The notes: a model not told the origin generated them from the sequence alone. Shown: positions 8,527 through 17,935, counted from the stretch's first letter. The stretch: DNA of 64,000 bases from Arthrobacter sp. YD4 (GCF_030410515.1 NZ_JAUHHD010000003.1:310001-374000); one strand, 5' to 3'. Program-made: numbers and translations.

Positions 8527-9447
8527 CTAGTCGCGGCGCGTGGTGCCCAGTTTCTGCAGGGTGTCGGCCAGCAGCTCCACGAACAGCTGGACCTGGGCGG
8601 TCTGCTTCTCCTTCGGCAGCAGCGCGAAGACGTTGCGCGCCAGCCTGATCTCGGGGACGTCCAGGACCACGACGCCGTCGGGCCGGTGCAGCAGGGCCAG
8701 TTCCGGGACCAGCGCCGCGCCCAGGCCCGCGGCGGCCATCTCCAGACTGGCGTGGAAGTCGTCGCTGTAGGCCACCACCCGGGGGTGCAGGTTGCAGCTG
8801 GCGAAGAGCCGCTCGATCACGGTGGCGTCGGAGGTGCCCGGGTGGTGCATGATCCACGGCATGTCCGAGAGGTGATCCGCGGCGACTTTTGATTCCGGGC
8901 CGATGCCCCAGCCGGCGGGCAGCACCACGCGGAAGTCATCGTCGCCGATCCACTGCCGGTTGACCGTATGCGGCCAGGCCAGGCCGGACTGACCCACCTG
9001 GTAGACCAAGGCGACGTCGAGCTCGCCACCGGTGCGCAGGCCCTGGATGGTCTGTCCGGGTTCGGCGACGGAAACCCGCAACTCGATGCCCAGCTTCTTC
9101 CATGCCGGGTTCTGCAGGATCCGGGGCAGCACGTAGGTGGCCAGGGACGGGAAGATGCCCAGCCGCAGCTCCTGGCGGGGGCTCTCGTTCGTGCGGGCCG
9201 CGGCCGCCATGAGCGCGTCGATGTCGGTCAGCACCTTCGCCGCGTGCCGGGTCATGGTGACAGCGGCGTCGGTGGGCTGGATGCTCCGGGCCGACCGCTG
9301 GAACAGCTCCACCCCGGTGTCCCGCTCAAGGGCGGACATCTGCTGGGAGACCGCCGAGGCGGTGTAGCCCAGCCGGGTGGCCGCCGCCGCGAAGGAACCC
9401 AACCGGACCACTTCGACGAGCGTCCTGAGGTGAACGGGGTTGATCAC
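8527..9447 (-). CDS. LysR-family transcriptional regulator
   Basis: The product is 306 residues long from the GTG at 9447 (INPVHLRTL...), which follows AAGGGC; the frame is open to an ATG at 9498, but that adds a Pro-rich tail unlike the family. The N-terminal winged helix is typical (VEVVRLGSFAAAATRLGYTASAVSQQ), followed by the linker helix and the periplasmic-binding-like effector domain (LRLGIFPSLATYVLPRIL). It is transcribed away from the FAD oxidoreductase operon at 9620 and towards the aldehyde dehydrogenase; LysR proteins commonly regulate the divergent neighbour, so the lipid-modification operon is the first candidate target. Effector unknown. Confidence 0.9.
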   Translation of the reverse strand: MINPVHLRTLVEVVRLGSFAAAATRLGYTASAVSQQMSALERDTGVELFQRSARSIQPTDAAVTMTRHAAKVLTDIDALMAAAARTNESPRQELRLGIFPSLATYVLPRILQNPAWKKLGIELRVSVAEPGQTIQGLRTGGELDVALVYQVGQSGLAWPHTVNRQWIGDDDFRVVLPAGWGIGPESKVAADHLSDMPWIMHHPGTSDATVIERLFASCNLHPRVVAYSDDFHASLEMAAAGLGAALVPELALLHRPDGVVVLDVPEIRLARNVFALLPKEKQTAQVQLFVELLADTLQKLGTTRRD

Positions 9448-9619
9448 GGAATTGCCCTTCGGTGTTTGCGGTGGGGCGGGAGCGAAATCCCGCTTCATTC
9501 TGGCACATTGGTCCTAGGCGCCCGCCGGAAAAGTCAGACTCATCCGGCTGCCTCGCGGTGACGAATTGCCCTTAGCAAGTTCCACCAGGACGATTCAGGC
9601 GAAGCAACAGGAGCAACCA

Positions 9620-10996
9620 GTGCAGCAAGCAGCAAGCATCCCGGACGGACGCCGGGTTGCCGTGATCGGCAGTGGCGTGGCCGGCCTGACGGCGGCCTAC
9701 GTGCTGAACCGGCGCGACCAGGTCACGCTCTTCGAGGCCGATACCCGGCTCGGGGGGCACGCCCACACCCATGACGTGCGCCAGGCGGACGGCTCTGTGC
9801 TGGGCATCGACACCGGCTTCATCGTCCACAACGAACGGACCTACCCCACCCTGTTGCGGCTCTTCCGGGAACTCGGCGTCCAGACCCAGGACTCCGAAAT
9901 GAGCATGTCCATCCGCTGCGACGGCTGCGGGCTGGAGTACGCGGGGGCCCGGGGCGGTGCCCGCGGCATCATTCCCCGGCCCTCCACCCTGCTGCGCGGG
10001 CGCTACCTGCGGATGCTGCTGGAAGTCACCCGCTTCTACCGCCGCGCCCGGGCCCTGCTGGCGGAGGCGGACAAGACCGGCACCGCCGGCCCCGAACTGA
10101 CCCTCGGCGAGTTCCTGGCCCGGGAGAAGTTCAGCGACTACTTCATCGCCCACTTCATGACGCCCGTGGTCAGCGCCGTCTGGTCCTGCGACCCGTCGAC
10201 CGCCCTGGCCTACCCGGCGCGCTACCTCTTCACCTTCCTCGGCCACCACGGCCTGCTCGGCATCAAGGGCTCCCCGCAGTGGCGCACGGTCACCGGCGGC
10301 TCCCGCAGCTACGTGGACAAGGTCGCCGCCGTCCTGCCGGACGTCCGCACCGGCAGCCCGGTCCTGCGGGTCCGGCGCCACCCCGGCGGCCTGGAAGTCA
10401 CCACCCGCGACGCCGCCGGCGCCGAGACGGCGGAGAACTTCGACGCCGTCGTCATCGCCACGCACCCGGCGCAGGCCCTGGCCATGCTGGCCGATGCCAC
10501 GGAGGAGGAACGCGACGCCCTGGACGGCATGCCCTATTCGGTCAACCAGACCGTCTTCCACCGCGACGACGCCGTGCTCCCCGCCAGCGACAACGCCAAG
10601 GCCTCCTGGAACTACCGGCTCCCGGCCTGCGACGCCCGGCCGGACCGTGTGCTGGTCAGCTACGACATGACCCGTCTGCAGCGGCTGGAGCCGGTGGACG
10701 GCAAGCGCTACATTGTCAGCCTGGGCGAATCCGAACTGATCGGGGACGGCACGGTGCTGGAGCAGATGGTCTACGAACACCCGCAATACACGCCCGACTC
10801 GCTCCGGGCGCAGGAACGCATCCTGGGCCTGGGCGATGACCGGCTGGCGTTCGCGGGCGCCTACCACGGCTGGGGTTTCCACGAGGACGGCGCGCTTTCC
10901 GGCGTCCGGGCCGCCGCCCGGCTGGGCCGCGACTGGGAAGCCGACGGTCAGGGCACCCGCAACGCCGAACTGTCCCCGGCCGCGGAGGGCCTGTGA
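9620..10996 (+). CDS. FAD-dependent amine-oxidase-type oxidoreductase of lipid-modification operon
   Basis: This 458-residue flavoprotein has the FAD-binding GxGxxG signature VAVIGSGVAGLTAAYVL, the GG motif LFEADTRLGGHAHTHDV and an FAD-contact segment near the end (LAFAGAYHGWGFHEDGALSG). It belongs to the group often called predicted NAD/FAD-binding protein (COG2907), which is regularly found with DUF1365 and CFA-type genes. The start is GTG 9620, five to seven bases after AGGAG; the longer frame from TTG 9566 has no such site. It overlaps the next gene by four bases (GTGA), so the four genes 9620-14398 are translationally coupled. A role in oxidising or desaturating a membrane acyl chain is inferred from context. 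Confidence 0.85.
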   Translation: MQQAASIPDGRRVAVIGSGVAGLTAAYVLNRRDQVTLFEADTRLGGHAHTHDVRQADGSVLGIDTGFIVHNERTYPTLLRLFRELGVQTQDSEMSMSIRCDGCGLEYAGARGGARGIIPRPSTLLRGRYLRMLLEVTRFYRRARALLAEADKTGTAGPELTLGEFLAREKFSDYFIAHFMTPVVSAVWSCDPSTALAYPARYLFTFLGHHGLLGIKGSPQWRTVTGGSRSYVDKVAAVLPDVRTGSPVLRVRRHPGGLEVTTRDAAGAETAENFDAVVIATHPAQALAMLADATEEERDALDGMPYSVNQTVFHRDDAVLPASDNAKASWNYRLPACDARPDRVLVSYDMTRLQRLEPVDGKRYIVSLGESELIGDGTVLEQMVYEHPQYTPDSLRAQERILGLGDDRLAFAGAYHGWGFHEDGALSGVRAAARLGRDWEADGQGTRNAELSPAAEGL

Positions 10997-11739
10997 GCCG
11001 GGGTCCTGTGAACAGCGGTGCCGCCATCTACCGGACGTCCATCTCGCACGTCCGTCGCACCCCGCTGCACAACGCCTTCACCTACCGCAGCTACAGCTGG
11101 TACGTCGACGTCGACGCTCTCCCGGAGCTGCCCCGGCCGCTCCGGCCGCTGGCGGGCTTTACCGCCGCGGACCATCTGGGTGACCCCGACGGGACACTGC
11201 GCGGCAACGTCGAACGCTACCTCGCCACCCAGGGCATAGACCTGGGCGGCGGCCGGATTACCATGCTGGCCAGTGCCCGCGTCTTCGGCCACGTGTTCAA
11301 CCCGCTGAGCCTGTTCTGGTGCCACGACGCCGCCGGGGAGCTGCGCTGCGTCGTCGCCGAGGTGCACAACACCTATGGGGAGCGGCACTGCTACCTGCTG
11401 GAGACCGACGGCGCCGGCCGGGCCACCGTGCCGAAGGCGTTCTACGTCTCACCGTTCAACGACGTCGACGGCCGGTACCGGATGAAGGTCCCCGAACCCG
11501 GCGACCGGCTGGCGGTCTCAATCGTCCTGGAACGCGAGGGGCAGAAGCCCTTCATCGCCACCATGGACGGCAGCCGCAGCCCGGCCACCACCGCCAACAT
11601 TCTCGCCGCGGCGATCGCCGTCCCGCTGGCCCCGCTGCGGGTCGCGGCCCAGATCCGCTGGCAGGGCATCAAACTTTGGGCACGACGCCTGCCCATCATC
11701 AAAAGACCACACCACCCCTCACAGGAGGCAGTCCAGTGA
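10993..11739 (+). CDS. DUF1365-family protein
   Basis: The 248-residue product has the DUF1365 hallmarks: the opening AIYRTSISHVRRTPLHNAF, then MLASARVFGHVFNPLSLFWC, VVAEVHNTYGERHCYLL, and KAFYVSPFNDVDGRYRM. The family has no settled biochemical role but is nearly always beside COG2907 flavoproteins and CFA-type methyltransferases, suggesting it helps modify membrane fatty acids. The GTG start overlaps the preceding stop by four bases, and its own stop overlaps the next GTG in the same way. A GTG at 11008 is an alternative start. Confidence 0.85.
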   Translation: MSRGPVNSGAAIYRTSISHVRRTPLHNAFTYRSYSWYVDVDALPELPRPLRPLAGFTAADHLGDPDGTLRGNVERYLATQGIDLGGGRITMLASARVFGHVFNPLSLFWCHDAAGELRCVVAEVHNTYGERHCYLLETDGAGRATVPKAFYVSPFNDVDGRYRMKVPEPGDRLAVSIVLEREGQKPFIATMDGSRSPATTANILAAAIAVPLAPLRVAAQIRWQGIKLWARRLPIIKRPHHPSQEAVQ

Positions 11740-13154
11740 CCATGACCGAAGCGACCGGATCCCCGCAGGGATCCCAGGAACGCGACTTCGCTCCGACCCC
11801 CGCCGGATCCCCGGTGCCGTACACCGTGCCCCCGGCACCCGCCGTCGTCGACGCCGCCATCTGGCCGAGCATCGGCACCGTCCCCGCCGGGATCAAGGCC
11901 AAGGTGGCCGGCCGCGTGGCCGACGCCATCTTCCGCACCGCCGTGCAGCGCCTTCCCCTGGAGGTCCGCTACCCGGACGGCTCCGTCCTGGGCGAGGCCG
12001 GCCAGGGTCACCCGGTCATGACCATGCACCGTCCCGACGACTTCGCGGCCCGCCTGGGCGACGGCGGACTGATCGGCCTGGGCGAGTCCTACATGGCCGG
12101 CGACTGGGACGCCGATGACCTCACCGCCGTCATGGAGGTCTTCGCCGCCCGGGTGGGGAAGCTGGTACCCGAACCGCTGCAGAAACTGCGCGGGCTCTAC
12201 CTGCCACGCACGCCCCGGACCGAGAAGAACACCGAGCAGAACACCCGCTCGAACATCTCCCGGCACTACGACCTCTCGAACGACCTGTTCGCGACCTTCC
12301 TCGACAGCACCATGACCTACTCCAGCGCGCTGTTCCCCGAAAGCGGCGACGCGTTGCGCGCCGTGGTCTGGGAGGATCTCGCCGCGGCGCAGCAGGCCAA
12401 GATCGACCGGCTGCTGGACAAGGCCGGCGTCACCGCGGGCACCCGGGTCCTCGAAATCGGCACCGGCTGGGGCGAGCTGGCCCTGCGCGCGGCCGCCCGG
12501 GGCGCCACCGTCTACTCCGTCACGCTCTCCAGCGAACAGCAGGAGCTGGCCCGGAAGCGGGTGGCCGAGGCCGGGTACGCCGACGCCGTCACCATCGACC
12601 TCAAGGACTACCGCGCCGTGCAGGGGCAGTACGACGCCGTGGTCTCGGTCGAGATGATCGAGGCCGTGGGCTACGAATACTGGGCAACCTACTTCAAGAC
12701 CATCGAGCGGGTCCTGGCGCCCGGCGGTAAGGTGGCAATCCAGGCCATCACCATCGGCCACGACCGGCTGATCGCGACCCGCACCAGCTACACCTGGGTG
12801 CACAAGTACATCTTCCCGGGCGGCGTGATCCCGTCGGTCCGCGCCATCGAAGAGATCACCGAGAAGCAGACCGGCCTCCGGGTCCGCGAACGCCTCGCCA
12901 TGGGTGAGCACTACGCCCAGACCCTGCGCCTCTGGGAGGAGCGGTTCATGGCCCGCGGCGGCGACGTCCGCGCCCTGGGCTTCGACGAGATCTTCCAGCG
13001 GATGTGGCTGTTCTACCTCTGCTACTCGCGGGCCGGGTTCGAAACCGGATACCTGAACGTGCAGCAGATCGTGCTGGACAAGGTCTCCACCCGGGCCTCC
13101 GCCGCCGAGGCCGCTGCCACCCAGGCCTCTGCTCACGAGCGGGGCACCAAGTGA
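11736..13154 (+). CDS. Cyclopropane-fatty-acid-synthase-type SAM methyltransferase, copy 1
   Basis: A 472-residue class I methyltransferase of the CFA synthase family, which methylates double bonds of phospholipid acyl chains at the membrane. Seen are the family entry NISRHYDLSNDLFATFLD, motif I VLEIGTGWGELALRAA, the acidic VSVEMIEAVGYEYW and the WVHKYIFPGGVIPS segment. The GTG at 11736 follows ACAGGAGG by seven bases and overlaps the DUF1365 stop. An N-terminal Pro-rich lead of about 70 residues precedes the domain. By eye the region matching the E. coli bicarbonate-site histidine (in DWHNFG) reads RLAMGEHY here, so the product may not be a plain cyclopropane. Confidence 0.88.
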   Translation: MTMTEATGSPQGSQERDFAPTPAGSPVPYTVPPAPAVVDAAIWPSIGTVPAGIKAKVAGRVADAIFRTAVQRLPLEVRYPDGSVLGEAGQGHPVMTMHRPDDFAARLGDGGLIGLGESYMAGDWDADDLTAVMEVFAARVGKLVPEPLQKLRGLYLPRTPRTEKNTEQNTRSNISRHYDLSNDLFATFLDSTMTYSSALFPESGDALRAVVWEDLAAAQQAKIDRLLDKAGVTAGTRVLEIGTGWGELALRAAARGATVYSVTLSSEQQELARKRVAEAGYADAVTIDLKDYRAVQGQYDAVVSVEMIEAVGYEYWATYFKTIERVLAPGGKVAIQAITIGHDRLIATRTSYTWVHKYIFPGGVIPSVRAIEEITEKQTGLRVRERLAMGEHYAQTLRLWEERFMARGGDVRALGFDEIFQRMWLFYLCYSRAGFETGYLNVQQIVLDKVSTRASAAEAAATQASAHERGTK

Positions 13155-14398
13155 GCGGGGGACTGGCCGGCACCATCGCCGAGGTCCTGCGCCCGGTGGT
13201 CCGCGGCGAACTGCCCGTCCGGCTGGTCGTCTGGGACGGCAGCGAGGCCGGTCCGGCGGGCGCCCCCACGGTGCGGCTGAACTCGCCCGCCGCCATCCGG
13301 CGCCTGCTCTGGGCGCCCGGGGAGCTGGGCGCCGCGCAGGCCTACGTCACCGGCGAACTCGACCTCGATGGCGACCTCAACTCGGCCCTGGCCCACATCT
13401 GGAAGGTGGTCCGGGACCGCAACCTCGCCGGTATCCGCCCCACCCCGGCGCTGCTGGCCGGCGTGGCCAGGATCGCCAAGGAGGCCGGTGCCCTGGGCGC
13501 CCCGCCCGAGCCGCCGGCCAGCCAGGCCAAGGTCAAGGGCCGGCTGCACAGCCTGCTCCGGGACCGTGCCGCCATCAGCCACCACTACGACCTCAGCAAC
13601 GACTACTACGAGCTGATCCTCGACCCGCAGATGGCCTACTCCAGCGGGTACTGGACCAACCACCTCGAGGACAGCCACGCCGCCGAAGGCTACGGCCTCG
13701 AGGACGCGCAGCGGGACAAGCTGGACCTGGTCTGCCGCAAGATCGGCCTCAAGCCCGGCATGCGGATGCTGGACATCGGCTGCGGCTGGGGTTCGCTGAG
13801 CCTGCACGCGGCCCAGCACTACGGCGTCGACGTCGTGGGCGTCACCCTCTCCGTGGAGCAAAAGGCGTTCATCGACCGCCGGATCAAGGAGCGCGGGCTC
13901 GAGGGTCGCGTCGACATCCGCGTCCAGGACTACCGGGAAATCCCGGACGGCCCGTTCGACGCCGTCGCCTCCCTCGAAATGGGCGAGCACGTAGGCCAGA
14001 AGAACTACCCCGTCTACGCGGCCGCGCTGTTCAACAACGTCAAGCCCGGCGGCAAGGTCCTTATCCAGCAGATGTCCCGCCACGGCAAGCACCCCGGCGG
14101 CGGCCCCTTCATCGAATCCTTCATCGCGCCGGACATGCACATGCGTCCGGTGGGGGAGACGCTGGGCTTCCTGGAGGACGCCGGGCTGGAGATCGAGGGC
14201 GTCCTGGGCATGCGCCGGCACTACGTCTACACCCTGGAGGCCTGGTACGAGCGGTTCGAGGAGAACCACGACGCCGCCGTCGCCATGATGGGCGAGGAAA
14301 TCGTCCGCGTCTGGCGGCTCTACCTGGTGGGCGCGCTGCGCAGCTTCGCCGAGGGCCGGATGGGCGTGGACCAGATTCTCAGCAGCCGCCCCGAGTAG
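13151..14398 (+). CDS. Cyclopropane-fatty-acid-synthase-type SAM methyltransferase, copy 2
   Basis: This 415-residue paralogue follows copy 1 with a GTGA overlap (GTG 13151). Motifs: AISHHYDLSNDYYELILD, motif I MLDIGCGWGSLSLHAA, GVTLSVEQKAF, and VASLEMGEHVGQKNY. Where copy 1 and E. coli Cfa have HKYIFPGG, this copy has HPGGGPFIESFIAPDMHMRP, so the two probably act on different substrates or in successive steps. The N-terminal third (about residues 1-130) is the family accessory domain, including the AYVTGELDLDGDLNSAL segment. It closes the operon and a strong terminator follows. Confidence 0.88.
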   Translation: MSGGLAGTIAEVLRPVVRGELPVRLVVWDGSEAGPAGAPTVRLNSPAAIRRLLWAPGELGAAQAYVTGELDLDGDLNSALAHIWKVVRDRNLAGIRPTPALLAGVARIAKEAGALGAPPEPPASQAKVKGRLHSLLRDRAAISHHYDLSNDYYELILDPQMAYSSGYWTNHLEDSHAAEGYGLEDAQRDKLDLVCRKIGLKPGMRMLDIGCGWGSLSLHAAQHYGVDVVGVTLSVEQKAFIDRRIKERGLEGRVDIRVQDYREIPDGPFDAVASLEMGEHVGQKNYPVYAAALFNNVKPGGKVLIQQMSRHGKHPGGGPFIESFIAPDMHMRPVGETLGFLEDAGLEIEGVLGMRRHYVYTLEAWYERFEENHDAAVAMMGEEIVRVWRLYLVGALRSFAEGRMGVDQILSSRPE

Positions 14399-14418
14399 GA
14401 GCGCTCCACACCAAACGC

Positions 14419-14450
14419 AGAAGGCGGCCACCGGAGGGTGGCCGCCTTCT
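14419..14450 (+). terminator. Terminator closing the lipid-modification operon
   Basis: A perfect 14-bp stem (AGAAGGCGGCCACC, 14419-14432, with 14437-14450) closes a four-base loop, 20 bases after the last stop codon. The following T run is short (CTGTC), but stem strength and position support termination. Confidence 0.85.
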
Positions 14451-14586
14451 GTCGTGCCGGCCACCCGGCTTTTCGTCCACCCGGGGGCGTGCCGTCGCCC
14501 ACTCAGGCTCGTGCCCTACCGCACGGCACCCCGTGGCCCCACGCACAGGAGCGCGTGCCGTCACCCACAGGCGCCCGTGCCGCGGT

Positions 14587-14602
14587 GCACTACATGTAGT
14601 GC
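14587..14602. promoter_or_regulatory. NrdR-box-like perfect palindrome, distal
   Basis: GCACTACATGTAGTGC is a perfect 16-bp inverted repeat close to the NrdR consensus acaCwAtATaTwGtgt. It lies 357 bases upstream of nrdH, unusually far for a classical box, and its core recurs at 14820. NrdR represses ribonucleotide reductase genes when ATP/dATP levels allow. No nrdR gene is in the window. Confidence 0.5.
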
Positions 14603-14685
14603 CGCCGCTCACTCAGGGCCACCAGAAATGCGCCCCGCGACACGCCGTGAATGTGCGACACGCGGGGTGGTTAATTGTGGCTAAC

Positions 14686-14704
14686 CTGTCCACAGGGTGT
14701 GGAC
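14686..14704. promoter_or_regulatory. Paired DnaA-box-like sites upstream of nrdH
   Basis: CTGTCCACA (14686-14694) and, on the other strand, GTCCACA (14698-14704) lie back to back, each one or two bases from the high-GC DnaA box TTGTCCACA. A further reverse-strand word TTAATCCACA lies at 14754-14763. E. coli nrdAB is known to be controlled by DnaA; the same logic here is inference. Confidence 0.35.
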
Positions 14705-14819
14705 GAGGCCGCGAAAAAAGCCGCGATTCCGGACATTTTGAGACCCTCTGCTTGTGGATTAACGGTGGGTTAAATGACATACTTGTAATACATCATCTTG
14801 GGGTCCGCGCCGGGCTCTT

Positions 14820-14835
14820 GCACTACATGTAGTAT
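14820..14835. promoter_or_regulatory. NrdR-box-like palindrome, proximal to nrdH
   Basis: GCACTACATGTAGTAT shares 14 bases with the distal palindrome and keeps the CTACA/TGTAG core. It lies about 124 bases upstream of the nrdH start, in the leader or promoter zone of the operon. A convincing second box at the usual 31-42-base centre spacing was not found. Confidence 0.6.
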
Positions 14836-14958
14836 CGACATACAGTTCGAGCGGAGCGGTTACAGGCCGCAAGGCGAGGCGGGTTCCGGGACGCGAAAGC
14901 AATACCGGGCAGGCCCCACCGGACCCGAACCACAGACTTCAACTAAGGGGACCAGGAC

Positions 14959-15204
14959 ATGACCGTAACGGTTTACACGAAGCCGGCCTGCGTGCAGTGC
15001 AACGCAACCTACCGCGCGCTCGACAAGAAGGGCATCGCCTACCAGAGCGTCGACATCTCCCAGGATGCCGAGGCCCTCGAGCGCCTCAAGTCCCTGGGCT
15101 ACATGCAGGCCCCGGTCGTCGTGACCGACCAGGACCACTGGTCCGGCTTCCGCCCGGACAAGATCGAGGAACTGGCCCAGGCCTCCGCAGTCGCGGTCGC
15201 CTGA
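14959..15204 (+). CDS. nrdH: Glutaredoxin-like NrdH-redoxin
   Basis: NrdH is an 81-residue redoxin that supplies electrons to the class Ib ribonucleotide reductase NrdEF and is itself reduced by thioredoxin reductase. The active site CVQC is at residues 11-14 (KPACVQCNATYRAL), and the NrdH hallmark WSGFRPDKI is near the C-terminus, with the cis-proline in QAPVVV. It heads the operon nrdH-nrdI-nrdE-nrdF, with nrdI starting 42 bases on. Length and motifs are typical. Confidence 0.97.
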   Translation: MTVTVYTKPACVQCNATYRALDKKGIAYQSVDISQDAEALERLKSLGYMQAPVVVTDQDHWSGFRPDKIEELAQASAVAVA

Positions 15205-15246
15205 AAGCCTTCCCACAGCAGCACCACACCGGATGAGGTGACGACC

Positions 15247-15744
15247 ATGGCCGCACCGGCAACCGCCGGGCCGCCGCTGGCAGCGACGACCGTGGACTCA
15301 GCCACGGATTCACAGCCAGTGCAGACCACCGGCAGCCACCTCATCTACTTCTCCTCTACGTCGGAAAACACCCGTCGCTTCGTCCGGAAGCTCGGCGTCG
15401 ACGCCGCCCGCATTCCCCTCCTGGCGAGGGAACCGGCGCTCGTGGCCACCGAGCCGTATGTCCTGGTGGTTCCCACCTACGGCGGGACCGGGGGAGAGGG
15501 ATCCGTTCCGAAGCAGGTCATCCGCTTTCTGAACGACCCGAGGAACCGGCAACAGCTCCGTGGAGTGATCGGGGCGGGCAACACGAATTTCGGGGACAAC
15601 TACTGCATGGCCGGCGACATCATCGCCGCCAAATGCAACGTCCCGCACCTATATCGATTCGAACTCATGGGGACGCCGGAAGACGTCGGCCGAGTACAAC
15701 AAGGATTGGAAGAATTTTGGACACGACTGTCGCAGACGAAGTGA
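15247..15744 (+). CDS. nrdI: Flavodoxin-like ribonucleotide reductase activator NrdI
   Basis: NrdI is an FMN protein that delivers superoxide or a related oxidant to assemble the manganese-tyrosyl radical cofactor in NrdF. The 165-residue product has the FMN phosphate loop [37 protein letters not shown] and [15 protein letters not shown]. About 25 low-complexity residues precede the fold, longer than in many homologues. I chose ATG 15247 because GAGGTG lies six bases before it; an in-frame GTG at 15238 is the alternative. The gene overlaps the start of nrdE. Confidence 0.95.
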   Translation: MAAPATAGPPLAATTVDSATDSQPVQTTGSHLIYFSSTSENTRRFVRKLGVDAARIPLLAREPALVATEPYVLVVPTYGGTGGEGSVPKQVIRFLNDPRNRQQLRGVIGAGNTNFGDNYCMAGDIIAAKCNVPHLYRFELMGTPEDVGRVQQGLEEFWTRLSQTK

Positions 15745-17915
15745 CCGGGGCTCACGCCGTGGAAAAGCACACCGTGGCGGGCGAGAAGCCGGCGCTGCCG
15801 GCCGCCTACCAGGGCCTGGGCTACCACGAGCTCAACGCCATGCTGAACCTCTACGGTCCGAACGGCGAGATCCAGTTCGAAGCCGACCGCGAGGCCGCTC
15901 ACCAGTACTTCCTGCAGCACGTGAACAACAACACCGTGTTCTTCCATGACCTCGAGGAAAAGCTCGACTACCTGGTGAAGAACGAGTACTACGAGCGGGA
16001 AACCCTCGACCAGTACACGATGAACTTCATCCGCGAGCTCTTCAACCGCGCCTACAAGAAGAAGTTCCGCTTCGAGACCTTCCTGGGCGCCTTCAAGTTC
16101 TACACCTCCTACACGCTGAAGACGTTCGACGGAAAGCGCTTCCTGGAGCGCTACGAGGACCGCGTCTGCATGGTGGCCCTGCACCTGGCCCGCGGCGACG
16201 AGCAGCTGGCCACTCAGATGGTCGACGAGATCATCGAGGGCCGCTTCCAGCCGGCCACCCCGACGTTCCTGAACGCCGGCAAGAAGCAGCGCGGCGAGCT
16301 GGTCTCCTGCTTCCTGCTCCGCATCGAAGACAACATGGAGTCGATCGGCCGCTCCATCAACTCCGCACTGCAGCTGTCCAAGCGCGGTGGCGGCGTGGCG
16401 TTCGCCCTCACCAACATCCGCGAGGTAGGCGCCCCGATCAAGCAGATCGAGAACCAGTCCTCCGGCGTCATCCCCGTGATGAAGCTCCTCGAAGACAGCT
16501 TCTCCTACGCCAACCAGCTCGGTGCCCGCCAGGGTGCCGGTGCCGTGTACCTGCACGCGCACCACCCGGACATCTACCGCTTCCTCGACACCAAGCGCGA
16601 GAACGCGGACGAGAAGATCCGCATCAAGACCCTCTCCCTCGGCGTCGTGATCCCGGACATCACCTTCGAGCTCGCCAAGCGGGACGAGGACATGTACCTG
16701 TTCTCCCCGTACGACGTCGAAAAGGTCTACGGCATGCCGTTCTCCGACGTCTCGGTCACCGAAAAGTACTACGAGATGGTGGACGATTCCCGGATCAAGA
16801 AGACCAAGATCAAGGCGCGCGAGTTCTTCCAGACCCTCGCCGAGATCCAGTTCGAATCCGGCTACCCGTACATCATGTTCGAGGACACCGTGAACCGGGA
16901 AAACCCGATCGACGGCAAGATCATCATGTCCAACCTGTGCTCCGAGATCCTCCAGGTCTCCCAGCCCACGACGTACCACGATGACCTGTCCTACGACGCC
17001 ACCGGTAAGGACATCTCCTGCAACCTGGGCTCGCTGAACATCGCGAAGACCATGGACTCGCCGGACTTCGGCCTGACCATCGAGACGGCCATCCGGTCCC
17101 TCTCCGCGGTCTCCGACATGTCCAACATCACCTCGGTGCCCTCGATTGCCCGCGGCAACGACCAGAGCCACGCGATCGGCCTCGGCCAGATGAACCTGCA
17201 CGGCTACCTGGCCCGCGAGCGGGTCCACTACGGCTCCGAAGAGGGCCTGGACTTCACGAACATCTACTTCTACACGGTGCTGTTCCACGCGGTCCGCGCC
17301 TCCAACAAGCTGGCCATCCAGACCGGCCAGACCTTCGGCGGCTTCGAGAAGTCCAAGTACGCCTCCGGCGAGTTCTTCGAGAAGTACATCAACCGCGAGT
17401 GGGTCCCGGAGACGGCGAAGGTTGCCGAGCTGTTCCAGAACATCCACATCCCCACCCAGGATGACTGGCGCGAGCTGAAGGCTTCCGTCATGGAGCACGG
17501 CATCTACAACCAGAACCTGCAGGCCGTCCCGCCGACCGGCTCGATCTCCTACATCAACAACTCCACCTCCTCGATCCACCCGGTGGCGTCCAAGATCGAG
17601 ATCCGCAAGGAAGGCAAGCTGGGCCGCGTGTACTACCCGGCGCCGTACCTGACGAACGACAACCTGGAGTACTACCAGGACGCGTACGAGATCGGCTACG
17701 AGAAGGTCATCGACACCTACGCCGCCGCCACGCAGCACGTGGACCAAGGCCTGTCCCTGACGCTGTTCTTCAAGGACACCGCCACCACGCGTGACATCAA
17801 TAAGGCCCAGATTTACGCCTGGAAGAAGGGCATCAAGACCATCTACTACATCCGTCTCCGCCAGCTCGCGCTGGAAGGGACCGAGGTAGAGGGCTGCGTC
17901 TCCTGCATGCTCTAG
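15717..17915 (+). CDS. nrdE: Class Ib ribonucleoside-diphosphate reductase alpha subunit
   Basis: NrdE holds the active and allosteric sites that reduce NDPs to dNDPs. The 732-residue product shows the NrdE core: [18 protein letters not shown] with the first redox cysteine, [11 protein letters not shown], the NLCSEI catalytic segment, [17 protein letters not shown], and the C-terminal CVSC pair that exchanges electrons with NrdH. As in class Ib enzymes there is no N-terminal ATP cone. The TTG at 15717 follows AAGGATTGGAAG and overlaps nrdI by 28 bases; a GTG at 15741 overlapping the nrdI stop (GTGA) is also possible. The frame opens further upstream but that part is not family-like. Confidence 0.96.
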   Translation: MDTTVADEVTGAHAVEKHTVAGEKPALPAAYQGLGYHELNAMLNLYGPNGEIQFEADREAAHQYFLQHVNNNTVFFHDLEEKLDYLVKNEYYERETLDQYTMNFIRELFNRAYKKKFRFETFLGAFKFYTSYTLKTFDGKRFLERYEDRVCMVALHLARGDEQLATQMVDEIIEGRFQPATPTFLNAGKKQRGELVSCFLLRIEDNMESIGRSINSALQLSKRGGGVAFALTNIREVGAPIKQIENQSSGVIPVMKLLEDSFSYANQLGARQGAGAVYLHAHHPDIYRFLDTKRENADEKIRIKTLSLGVVIPDITFELAKRDEDMYLFSPYDVEKVYGMPFSDVSVTEKYYEMVDDSRIKKTKIKAREFFQTLAEIQFESGYPYIMFEDTVNRENPIDGKIIMSNLCSEILQVSQPTTYHDDLSYDATGKDISCNLGSLNIAKTMDSPDFGLTIETAIRSLSAVSDMSNITSVPSIARGNDQSHAIGLGQMNLHGYLARERVHYGSEEGLDFTNIYFYTVLFHAVRASNKLAIQTGQTFGGFEKSKYASGEFFEKYINREWVPETAKVAELFQNIHIPTQDDWRELKASVMEHGIYNQNLQAVPPTGSISYINNSTSSIHPVASKIEIRKEGKLGRVYYPAPYLTNDNLEYYQDAYEIGYEKVIDTYAAATQHVDQGLSLTLFFKDTATTRDINKAQIYAWKKGIKTIYYIRLRQLALEGTEVEGCVSCML

Positions 17916-17935
17916 CCTCCGGCTGAGGCATGCGA

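Larger units (their letters stand above)
14399..14958. other. 560-base control region upstream of nrdHIEF
   Basis: No gene is supported in this stretch. It holds the terminator at 14419-14450, two copies of the palindrome core CACTACATGTAGT about 233 bases apart (14587-14602 and 14820-14835), several DnaA-box-like words between 14671 and 14763, and an AT-richer segment at 14711-14800 where the nrd promoter probably lies. The nrdH ribosome site (AAGGGGACC, near 14945) ends it. Confidence 0.7.

Noticed and set aside
15600..17747. 715-residue reverse-strand frame opposite nrdE
   Set aside because: It mirrors nrdE codon bias (Val/Gly/Leu-rich) and has no family features; nrdE is certain.
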